The notes under the pieces were generated by a model. That model was not told the origin of the DNA, ran no database searches, and saw only the letters and a list, made by a program, of their open reading frames with translations. 64,000 nucleotides of DNA from Rhodanobacter sp. C03 (GTDB taxonomy: Bacteria; Pseudomonadota; Gammaproteobacteria; Xanthomonadales; Rhodanobacteraceae): the NCBI RefSeq assembly GCF_002001175.1, contig NZ_MUNT01000007.1, positions 1-64,000 of the forward strand, read 5' to 3'. This document shows, piece by piece, positions 1-7,908 of the stretch; positions within the stretch are counted from its first letter, which is position 1, and every line of letters begins with the position of its first letter. Position numbers and translations under genes: made by a program.

Positions 1-138
1 TCACGCCGTGTCGGCTTCTTCTTGGACTCGAAACTCAGCGAGGCAAAGGAACGCTGCTTCATCGGCGATGGGCTTCCTGGGAACGGCTGGCTATGATGCC
101 GCAGACGGGAAATAAATCAGAGTGTCCCTAATGGCAGC

Positions 139-1773
139 TTGCCCTTGTCCATTGGTAGGACGTTCCGCGTAGATGCTCAAATAGCTGACCAGCAAGGTCG
201 AACAAAAGCTCCCAATGCGGTATTCGGTGCGTATTGGGATCTCGATGTGCCCTACATGGTCGGTACGTTCGATGCCATCCGTGGATGGGTAAGCGCGGCT
301 CAGCCCGGTGTTAATGGTCTCACTGCGAGCGATACGTTGAAGCGATGCTCAGAAGGTGGCAGCGGGCCGCCTGGTACGTTGGGCATCGGGCAATTCAACT
401 TGATTTTTTATAATACATACCATTTCTTCTCAGGAATAAACATCAATATTCCAGGTAGTGGCATGCAAGAGGAGCTCATATTCCCCGGTAATTTGGTTAG
501 TGAGAATATCGGTGGCAACACGTATTTTTACAAAACAAAGAATAACTGGATGGTGAGCTGTCTGGGCTCCATTCAAAATGGGTCAGGAGAGGGATTTGTA
601 GTAAAGCTACCTGACGGCCGAACCTACAATTTTGATTGGATGGTCAGCCAACCCTATCCATATATTTTTGACGATACGTGCGGTACATCCATAAATATAC
701 TTACGTCGCCCGAGGCGTTCTCGTCTCCTGTGAGTGAGCAATGCACTGCGGGATATTCGCTCCCTAGGGCTCAGGTTTTTTTGTATGCGACAAAAGCCAC
801 TGATCGATTTGGAAATACAGTAACTTATACTTATGATCCGAGTAATCCGGGACATCTACTCCAAGTCAGTTCGAGTGACGGTGGGCTAATTAGCGTTGCG
901 TATGGATCGAATGGCCTTGCGTCTACTATAACTGCGGGATCAAGGCAGTGGACTTATGGCTACGACAGTGCATCGAATGCGATTACGTCTGTAACGTTGC
1001 CTGATGGAAGTAGTTGGTCCATGAATTACGGCCAAAATACCGTGGGAGTAACTCAATATCTGTCAAAGGCGGTATGGCTTGGCTGTCACATCAATATTGG
1101 TACCGAGACCACAGACGTGGCACCCGGACCCAATGATACGAACACCGTGACGATGACTCATCCGTCGGGTGCAGTGGGTACCTTCGAATTTCGGAAGATC
1201 CTGCATGGAACGCGTGAGGCGGAACCAACTTGTGCGATAGAGCCGTTGAGCGCTTCCGCACCATGGAATACAAGCACGTTGATTGAAGTCCCTAGTGACT
1301 ACCAAACGGCATCACTGGTGAGCAAAACCCTAACCATACCGGGCGCGTTGACGCAGCAATGGACGTATCAATATCACCCTGGCTGGGTCCCACCGCTGCA
1401 GTCAGTAACAACCGTGACTGATTCAGCTCAAACCGTGAGGAAATATACCTACGGCAGTGATCGCGCTTTGAATTTCGGAGAATTGCTTCAGGAAACGGAC
1501 AGCACCCCCTCGGGGTTGCTTCGTACCGTGACCTATCAATATCTGAATTCCGCCGTGGGACAAAACTTCGCTGACTCGGCGGGGCTCCCACTAGCGTTGA
1601 ATACGGGTTGGGAATCGGGATTCCATGATCTGAACCGCCCCTTGTACAGCACGACGATTACCCAGCAAGGCAAGTCTTTCAGCAAGACGATCGATACGGG
1701 CTGCCCATCGGCAGGGGTTTATTGCTTCGATAGCTTGGTCCGCCCCACGCGCGTGATTCGCAGTAGCCAGTGA
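139..1773 (+). CDS. RHS/YD-repeat protein, N-terminal part of a split RHS system
   Basis: This 544-residue frame contains the N-terminal region of large RHS proteins: aromatic, Gly-rich segments such as FFSGINI and IPGSG, then YD-type repeats (DRFGNTVTYTYD near residue 225). RHS proteins form a beta-shell that encloses a C-terminal toxin. The start is uncertain: TTG at 139 is the only initiator I can see in frame, an in-frame stop lies at 94-96, and there is no signal peptide and no convincing ribosome binding site. The true N-terminus may lie upstream in another frame, so the gene may be truncated or frameshifted. Its stop lies 56 bases before the ATG of the next RHS gene; that frame is also open from a GTG that overlaps the stop. 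Base composition is more AT-rich than the rest of the window, consistent with acquisition by transfer. Confidence 0.7.
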   Translation: MPLSIGRTFRVDAQIADQQGRTKAPNAVFGAYWDLDVPYMVGTFDAIRGWVSAAQPGVNGLTASDTLKRCSEGGSGPPGTLGIGQFNLIFYNTYHFFSGININIPGSGMQEELIFPGNLVSENIGGNTYFYKTKNNWMVSCLGSIQNGSGEGFVVKLPDGRTYNFDWMVSQPYPYIFDDTCGTSINILTSPEAFSSPVSEQCTAGYSLPRAQVFLYATKATDRFGNTVTYTYDPSNPGHLLQVSSSDGGLISVAYGSNGLASTITAGSRQWTYGYDSASNAITSVTLPDGSSWSMNYGQNTVGVTQYLSKAVWLGCHINIGTETTDVAPGPNDTNTVTMTHPSGAVGTFEFRKILHGTREAEPTCAIEPLSASAPWNTSTLIEVPSDYQTASLVSKTLTIPGALTQQWTYQYHPGWVPPLQSVTTVTDSAQTVRKYTYGSDRALNFGELLQETDSTPSGLLRTVTYQYLNSAVGQNFADSAGLPLALNTGWESGFHDLNRPLYSTTITQQGKSFSKTIDTGCPSAGVYCFDSLVRPTRVIRSSQ

Positions 1774-1829
1774 ATCGCCGCGTTGTGAGATTCGTGTGCA
1801 AGTCGATTGAGCAATTCCAGGGGCGGGCG

Positions 1830-4800
1830 ATGAGTCGAAAGCTAGGGGTATGTTTTGTCATTCTGTCTATCGTGGTTAATGCAAACGTGCACAGCCAGAC
1901 GGTAAGTCGTGTGGACACGATCGAATACTCGGATAATCTTTCGGCCTGGGTATTGGGACAAGTGAGTCGTACCACCACCAATGGCGTGGAGGTATCTCGC
2001 ACCTCGTACGACCCCGTTACCGCGTTGCCCATCGTGACCTACAATTTTGGGGAATTGAAGCAGTCTTTTACGTACAACGCCGATGGCACGGTCGCCTCCG
2101 TTAGCGACGGCAACAGCAACATCACTGGCCTTCAGAACTACATGCGCGGACTCCCGCAGGAGATTGATTTTCCGGCCACACCGGATCAGCCCGCGGGAAC
2201 CAAAGTCACGATCAGCGTGGACAATCTTGGTCAGGTCCAATGGGTCGTCGACGCGAGGGGTGCCAAGACGTGTTACGGCTACGATGCCATGGGCCGCGTC
2301 AATCTGATTCAGTACCCCTCCGAGACAGTCGTTGGCCAATGCGGTGGTTCGTGGAACCAGACGCAGATCTCGTTTAGCTCCAATTATCCGGCTGCCGACG
2401 GGTTGCCGGCAGGGCAATGGCGTCAGAGGGCGACGACCGGAAACCTGATGACGGAGACCTTATACGACGGTTTGTGGCGACCCGTTGTCCAGCAGAGCTA
2501 CGACGTGACCAACGTCAATGCGACGATCAGCCAGGTGGTCACCCGCTACGATTTGGACAGCAATCCCACGTTCGTCTCCTATCCGCAGCGCACGGTCGAC
2601 TCAGCAGTCACAAATACCTGGGCTGATCCGACGCAGGCGCCCAATGCCCTGGGCACGACGACCGTCTACGATGCGCTGGACCGAGTGACCTCGGCAACGC
2701 AGAGCGCGGAGTCTGGAGTCCAGGTCAAAACGACGACCAGCTATCTACCCGGATTCAAGACCCAAATCACCGATCCCAATAACAACGTCACAACGATCAG
2801 CTACCTGACGTACGACCAGCCCACAACCGACTGGCCGATGCTCATCAGCGCACCCGCGGGCGTCACCCAGACCATCGCTCGCGATGTCTTCGGCAGTCCC
2901 ACATCGATCAATCAGTCGGGCCTTTACAACGGTACCGAGAACGATTCGGTCACCAAGACGATGGTCTATGACATCTACCATCGGTTGTGCCGCACAACGG
3001 AGCCCGAAAGCGGAGATTCGTCCATTTCGTATGATGGCGCCGACAATATTCGACTGACCGCTCAAGGCTTGGCGCTGACCGAATCTGGCTGCGCGCGCGA
3101 TCAGGTGCCCAGCGCGACAACGACGGTATTCACCTACGATGCGATGAATCGGGTGAAGACGATCACGCCTCCGACGGGGGCGCAAAGCAGCCAATATACC
3201 TATGACGCCGCGGGCAATGTGACGTGGTTGAATTCCGGAAACAGTGTCTGGAATGGCGTCTACAACTATCGCAACATGTTGACCGGTGAGAGTTTGAACC
3301 AGGTGGGGCAGGTTCAGGTCTCCATGGGTTACGCCTATGACACAAACGGTCACCTGACGCTCCTTCAGTACCCAGGAGGTGAGCAGGTGAGTTATGCCCC
3401 GGATCCGCGGGGACAGCCCACCCTGGTCGCCACGAATAACACCTCCGGCGCTCCCAGCGGTTTCTATGCGAGCTCCGTGAGCTATTTCCCCAATCAGCAG
3501 GTCGCCTCCTTCCTGTTTGCCAACGGGAGTGCCTATGTCGCCGATCAAAACGCGCGGCAGTTGCTGAGCGACTTCAGCTACGCCACCGGGACCGGCGCAC
3601 TCAACGTGAGCGAAAGTTACACCTACGACTCCGACGCCAACATTGCTCATGAAGTCGATTTGGCCAATGCGGGAACGTCGCGCAGCAAATACTACGCCTA
3701 CGACGGACTCAACCGACTGACCGAAGCCGATGCGGCCGGGCTGTGGGGATCCAGCAAATACACGTACGACGCTTTGAACAACCTGCGTACGGTGATCAAA
3801 AATGGCGTGACATCGACCTACACTTATGACCCCACCAATCGCTTGAGCAGTATCAGCGGGGGTGTCACCGCCAGCTTCCAGTACGACACGCGGCGCAATG
3901 TCAGTAACAAGAACGGGGTGACTTATACCTTCGATCAGAAGGACCAGCTCACCCAGATCCAGGGCCTGGACAGTTTCTTGTACGACGGCAATGGGCGGCG
4001 GACGATCAAGACATCCAGTAGCGGCGACACCGTGTTTTCGTTTTACAACCACAGCGGTCAGCTCATGTACCAGAGCGACGCGGGGAGTAGCACGGCGACC
4101 AACTACATCTACCTGGGTACCAAGCTGATTGCCAAGAATGCCAATGAGCAGTTGGCCGCACCGGGCGCGATCACGTTTGACAGCAACCCCAACAACGGCA
4201 ACTACACGGTCAGCTGGGGAGCGACAGCAAGGGCGACGTCCTACGTGCTGGAAGAGAGTGCCAACGGCGGGGCGTGGACGGTGGTTAATTCCGGAAGTGG
4301 CACCAGCGTTGCGTTCACCAATAAGGGTAGTGGCGGCTACGTCTATCAAGTGCAGGGCTGCGACAACGCCAACCATACCTGCAGCCCTTGGACGACCTCG
4401 GCCACGCTGGGGGTGACGCCGTCGCTGCCGACGGTGACGGTACCCACAGGTACCATCAATGGCTCCTATAGCGTCAGCTGGACGGCGCCCGCAGGCGCGA
4501 CCAGTTACGCCGTGCAGGAAAGTTTGAATGGTGGTGCATGGACGACGATCGCCAGCAATACGACGGCCACCTCGATCAGCCGGCCGGGAACCACCTACGG
4601 AACTGACGCGTATCAGGTTTCGGCCAGCAACGCTTACGGTAATCGCGGCTGGACGGCTTCGGCTTTTGTATATGTCCTGCCGCCGCCCGGCACGGTGAGC
4701 TTCAGCGCTAACCCCAATAACGGCAACTACACGGTGAGTTGGGGTGCGGTGTCGGCAGCAACCTCTTACACCTTGCAGGAGAGTGTCAACGGCGGGGCAT

Positions 4801-5603
4801 GGACGATGGCATATACCGGCAGCGGCACCAGTGCAGCGATGGTTAACAAGCCCGGTGGTGGCTACGTCTATCAGGTGCAAGCCTGCGAGGGCGGTGACTG
4901 CGGGGGTTGGACGGTTTCGGCCACGCTGGGGGTCACGCCAGCACTGCCCACCGGCATCACGGTGCCGAGCAGCCTCACCTTTGCCCCCTTCACGGTGAGC
5001 TGGACCGCGCCGACCGGCGCCACCAGTTACACCGTGCAGCAGAGCTTCAACGGCGGGGCCTGGACGACGATCGCCAACGCCATCACGACATCCTCCTACA
5101 GCGTGACCAGTGCGCCCGGGGGCACGTACACCTTCCAAGTCTCCGCCAGTAACGCCTATGGCAGCCGCGGCTGGATGGCTTCCGCACCGGTATCGGTGAC
5201 ACAGGTGCCGGCTCCGCCGACGAACCTCGTAGCAAGCAGCAGTGGCGGCAAGATCGTGTTGACCTGGGATGCAATGCAGTGGGCGACCACCTATGCCATC
5301 ACCGTCTATGGCACCCACGGTTCGTTGGGCGAATACCTTTACAACGTTGCCACGAACAGCTTCAACATGCCCAGCGAGGCACCGGGCACATACTCCTTCA
5401 CAATCAGTGCCTGCAGCATTGCCGGATGCAGCGCCGCGGTCAGCAATAACGGTGGCCCATTCAACTTTCAGGGGGCGGGCGACGTGGTGTCCCCTGGCAA
5501 GGCGATTGCCAGCAAAGTACGCTCAGTTTTAGGTATGGACAGCGGCAGCAGCGAGGGGTGCAGCGCGACACAATGCACGGCCGTGGCAGGGGGCAGCCCA
5601 TGA
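1830..5603 (+). CDS. RHS-repeat protein with a signal peptide and five fibronectin-III-like repeats
   Basis: A 1257-residue protein. I chose ATG 1830 because it is preceded by a purine-rich AGGGGCGGG stretch and starts a clear signal peptide (residues 1-23, ending near VHSQ). The frame is also open upstream from a GTG at 1770 that overlaps the stop of the preceding gene. Residues from about 60 to 760 are YD/RHS repeats (YTYDPTNRL, YDALNNLRT, YDGLNRLTEAD). From about 777 to 1215 there are about five repeats of 85-90 residues with fibronectin-III-like character (NYTVSWGA, SYTLQESVNGGAWT, YQVSASNAYG). It lacks the RHS-associated core and toxin tip, which are encoded by the next gene. The stop overlaps the next start as ATGA, so the two are probably translationally coupled. 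An RHS body ending in FnIII-like repeats rather than in the core is unusual. Confidence 0.85.
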   Translation: MSRKLGVCFVILSIVVNANVHSQTVSRVDTIEYSDNLSAWVLGQVSRTTTNGVEVSRTSYDPVTALPIVTYNFGELKQSFTYNADGTVASVSDGNSNITGLQNYMRGLPQEIDFPATPDQPAGTKVTISVDNLGQVQWVVDARGAKTCYGYDAMGRVNLIQYPSETVVGQCGGSWNQTQISFSSNYPAADGLPAGQWRQRATTGNLMTETLYDGLWRPVVQQSYDVTNVNATISQVVTRYDLDSNPTFVSYPQRTVDSAVTNTWADPTQAPNALGTTTVYDALDRVTSATQSAESGVQVKTTTSYLPGFKTQITDPNNNVTTISYLTYDQPTTDWPMLISAPAGVTQTIARDVFGSPTSINQSGLYNGTENDSVTKTMVYDIYHRLCRTTEPESGDSSISYDGADNIRLTAQGLALTESGCARDQVPSATTTVFTYDAMNRVKTITPPTGAQSSQYTYDAAGNVTWLNSGNSVWNGVYNYRNMLTGESLNQVGQVQVSMGYAYDTNGHLTLLQYPGGEQVSYAPDPRGQPTLVATNNTSGAPSGFYASSVSYFPNQQVASFLFANGSAYVADQNARQLLSDFSYATGTGALNVSESYTYDSDANIAHEVDLANAGTSRSKYYAYDGLNRLTEADAAGLWGSSKYTYDALNNLRTVIKNGVTSTYTYDPTNRLSSISGGVTASFQYDTRRNVSNKNGVTYTFDQKDQLTQIQGLDSFLYDGNGRRTIKTSSSGDTVFSFYNHSGQLMYQSDAGSSTATNYIYLGTKLIAKNANEQLAAPGAITFDSNPNNGNYTVSWGATARATSYVLEESANGGAWTVVNSGSGTSVAFTNKGSGGYVYQVQGCDNANHTCSPWTTSATLGVTPSLPTVTVPTGTINGSYSVSWTAPAGATSYAVQESLNGGAWTTIASNTTATSISRPGTTYGTDAYQVSASNAYGNRGWTASAFVYVLPPPGTVSFSANPNNGNYTVSWGAVSAATSYTLQESVNGGAWTMAYTGSGTSAAMVNKPGGGYVYQVQACEGGDCGGWTVSATLGVTPALPTGITVPSSLTFAPFTVSWTAPTGATSYTVQQSFNGGAWTTIANAITTSSYSVTSAPGGTYTFQVSASNAYGSRGWMASAPVSVTQVPAPPTNLVASSSGGKIVLTWDAMQWATTYAITVYGTHGSLGEYLYNVATNSFNMPSEAPGTYSFTISACSIAGCSAAVSNNGGPFNFQGAGDVVSPGKAIASKVRSVLGMDSGSSEGCSATQCTAVAGGSP

Positions 5604-6634
5604 GCACGCGGACCAGAAAGTGGCAGCTGCGATGGGGCATGGTGATGTGCATGCTGATGGCCGGCGTGGCGCATGCCAGTGGTGGCTCGGTGACTTACGT
5701 CTACACCGATCCGCAGGGCACGCCGCTGGCGGAGGCTGACGCGAACGGCAATATCACGGCGACCTACGACTACATGCCGTATGGCAGTCAGGCGCTCGGT
5801 ACGGCGCCGAACGGGCCGGGGTATACGGGGCATGTGAACGATCCGGATACTGGGCTCGTCTATATGCAGGCACGCTATTACGATCCGAGTGTGGGGCGCT
5901 TTCTCAGTACTGATCCGGTCACGCCAACAGCAGGCAATGCGTTTAACTTCAGCCGCTACGCGTATGCCAACAACAATCCGATCGTAAATACCGATCCAGA
6001 TGGACGCCAGGATGCGGCTTTGGAAGAGCAGTCCCCGCAGCCGCCGCCCAGCTTATTGGAAAGTGTCAAAAACCGAGTAACGAATCTTGCGTATCAAATA
6101 GCCAGCGATGGGAAAACCCTTAGCGGAGCGAATCTAAATGCAACTGCGGGTGATTTCACTGGAGCCCTAGTTAGAACGGTAGCGATGGCTTCGCCTTTAG
6201 CCTTAGAGGGTGGAGCGGCGCGTTTCGCTATGGCCGGTTCAGAGACTGCCTTCTCCAGTAGCGAGCTGAGATTTTCCCAGACAACGGCCAGCCCCTTCTT
6301 TAGCTCTCAAGGAAGTTTTGCTGGCCAATCTATTGCTGATGTGGCGGGACAATTGCGAGCTGGTAGCCTATCGGCTTCTGATGTTCCAGTGCAGACAGTC
6401 TCGCTAGGGCGGAATCCATTGATTGTGAACACGCGATCCGCACTTTCTCTGATGCAATCAGGAACACCGCAAAGCGGATGGAGTCTTATCGACATGACCG
6501 GCCATGCAGGAACCGAAGCTCAAATAACTCAGCGACTATCTAACAACGGTCTTTCAACGAATGGCACCGATGTTTTGCGCATAACAGGGTCTGGATCGAA
6601 TACGAGCACCTTGGTGCCTGGACAACCTCAATGA
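5600..6634 (+). CDS. Secreted RHS core protein with a variable C-terminal (toxin-like) tip
   Basis: A 344-residue protein starting at an ATG that overlaps the previous stop. Residues 1-26 are a signal peptide. Residues 30-135 are the RHS-associated core, with the hallmarks GLVYMQARYYDPSVGRF (85-101) and RYAYANNNP followed by DPDG at 132-135, the place where RHS proteins are usually cleaved from their toxin tip. The remaining 210 residues are variable and AT-richer. The end (about 270-344) contains DVPVQ, NPLIVNTRSALSLMQSG and IDMTGHAG, which faintly recall ParB/sulfiredoxin-fold tips; that comparison is weak. By family knowledge this tip is the toxic domain and the overlapping downstream gene its immunity protein. 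Possession of its own signal peptide suggests that the core-toxin piece is exported separately from the RHS shell. Confidence 0.8.
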   Translation: MSTRTRKWQLRWGMVMCMLMAGVAHASGGSVTYVYTDPQGTPLAEADANGNITATYDYMPYGSQALGTAPNGPGYTGHVNDPDTGLVYMQARYYDPSVGRFLSTDPVTPTAGNAFNFSRYAYANNNPIVNTDPDGRQDAALEEQSPQPPPSLLESVKNRVTNLAYQIASDGKTLSGANLNATAGDFTGALVRTVAMASPLALEGGAARFAMAGSETAFSSSELRFSQTTASPFFSSQGSFAGQSIADVAGQLRAGSLSASDVPVQTVSLGRNPLIVNTRSALSLMQSGTPQSGWSLIDMTGHAGTEAQITQRLSNNGLSTNGTDVLRITGSGSNTSTLVPGQPQ

Positions 6635-7026
6635 TTGATGAATTTTGGAAATTGCCGGTGGCTGCCACTGCGCTTCTGGCCGATCCCACTTTTGTAATCT
6701 TACCCATGCGGCAATGTGAAATCTTTTTTTGCATAGAGGGATCTGACGGAGCGCCGGTAAAGATCAGCCTCATTTTTGACGGTGTGGAAGCTTTCAGATG
6801 CACTTATCTCACGTCATGCAGTGCGGAAATGTTCAGTAGTGCCTATGGAAAATTAGTGAGCCTGAAAGTGACTCCTTGGCTAATCGAGCTATTGAAAACA
6901 CATGAGAATTCTAAGCGTCCTTCAAAAGATTTTAAGCATATGATGATTTGCTTTGATGATGGTCCTTGCTATGAATTCATTTGTTTGAGTTTTTCAGTAA
7001 ACGAAGAGGTCAAAGACATTAAATGA
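6631..7026 (+). CDS. Putative immunity protein for the RHS toxin tip
   Basis: A 131-residue protein with no family I recognise. It begins at an ATG overlapping the TGA of the RHS core/toxin gene (ATGA), which implies translational coupling. It has no signal peptide and looks cytoplasmic: a mixed alpha/beta sequence with many aromatic residues and five cysteines. It is clearly more AT-rich than its surroundings, as is typical of toxin/immunity tails of RHS loci. Position, size and composition all fit an immunity protein that neutralises the tip encoded just upstream, but that is inference from context; no motif proves it. The following 80 bases hold nothing coding before the mobile-element remnants start. 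Confidence 0.6.
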   Translation: MIDEFWKLPVAATALLADPTFVILPMRQCEIFFCIEGSDGAPVKISLIFDGVEAFRCTYLTSCSAEMFSSAYGKLVSLKVTPWLIELLKTHENSKRPSKDFKHMMICFDDGPCYEFICLSFSVNEEVKDIK

Positions 7027-7113
7027 AAGCCGTTCACCGCAGTGGCTTTCAAGTTATAGGGTGCGCTGGGAATAGAAAGGGAAGTCGATGCGCGTTGCGT
7101 AAAGCTTGAGGGA

Positions 7114-7330
7114 TGTTGATTTCCGCCGAGAACTGAGCCGGGTTTTTCATCGAAAAGTGAGCCACCCGTTGGTGCTGCAGGTTAGCTTAGATCGGGGTTG
7201 AGGTTGAGGTCTTGGCCTCCTTTCTGAAGTCCGTGTCATGGTGCCTGAACCGGTAGCTGTCGCTGCCGGTTTCCATGATGCGATAGCGATGCGTGAGTCG
7301 ATCAGCGACCAAACAGGGGTCAGTGTGCAT
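7114..7330 (-). pseudogene. Remnant of an IS21-family element: one terminus and the IstB C-terminal end
   Basis: Reading from 7114 inward, the DNA starts TGTTGATTTCCGCCGAGAAC and is followed by spaced AACTGAGCC and AAGTGAGCC motifs, the arrangement seen at the ends of IS21-family elements. On the minus strand about 7190-7327 translates to VADRLTHRYRIMETGSDSY followed by RFRHHDTDF, which resembles the C-terminal end of the IstB ATPase. No other part of istB and no istA is present; the sequence merges into the tandem repeat at about 7307. This is a decayed, non-functional piece. Confidence 0.5.
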
Positions 7331-7846
7331 TTTCTGACGGAGGCGAGAGACGGCATCTGACCAGCTGGATCGGGGATAGTCCACTCTGACCCTTTTGCTT
7401 GGTAGAGCGCGAGAAATGCCCAAGCACTAGCTCTTCCGTCGCTATCTATCGACAGGGGAATGGTCAACACTGCGCCGTACTACGATGATGGATACGGCTA
7501 TACATGTGCTTCTCTGCAAGCGCCAGTTTCGCAAGTAGCGCACTGATCGCCGGCGTGGGTATGGCCACACTCGGGGACCAAACAGGGGTCAGTGTGCACT
7601 TTCTGACGGAGGCGAGAGACGGCATCTGACCAGCTGGATCGGGGGATAGTCCACTCTGACCCTTTTGCTTGGTAGAGCGCGAGAAATGCCCAAGCACAAG
7701 CTCTCCCGTCGCTATCTATCGAACAGGGGAATGGTCAACACTGCGCCGTACTACGATGATGGATACGGCTATACATGTGCTTCTCTGCAACCGCCAGTTT
7801 CGCAAGTAGCGCACTGATCGCCGGCGTGGGTATCGCCACACTCGGG
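7307..7846 (+). repeat. Tandem direct duplication, two units of about 270 bp
   Basis: Unit 1 (7307-7575) and unit 2 (7576-7846) start with GACCAAACAGGGGTCAGTGT and run nearly identically to CACACTCGGG, differing by a few substitutions and two single-base insertions in unit 2. The open frames inside are not convincing genes. Unit 1 is joined on its left to the IstB fragment, so the duplication probably arose during or after decay of the element. Confidence 0.85.
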
Positions 7847-7908
7847 CGTGTACGCGGGCATCGCAACGAATGGCTGTTTGCCTCGATCCTGTGAAACCGG
7901 GACGGAGG

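Noticed and set aside
2-115. Open frame in frame 2 at the left edge, ending in a stop at 113-115
   Set aside because: Too short and without recognisable similarity to call; it may be the end of a neighbouring gene or a frameshifted part of the RHS N-terminus.
2745-5318. 857-residue minus-strand open frame opposite the RHS gene
   Set aside because: It is the antisense shadow of the RHS/FnIII repeats: low-complexity, Arg/His/Gly-rich, no start signal, while the plus strand has clear YD repeats.
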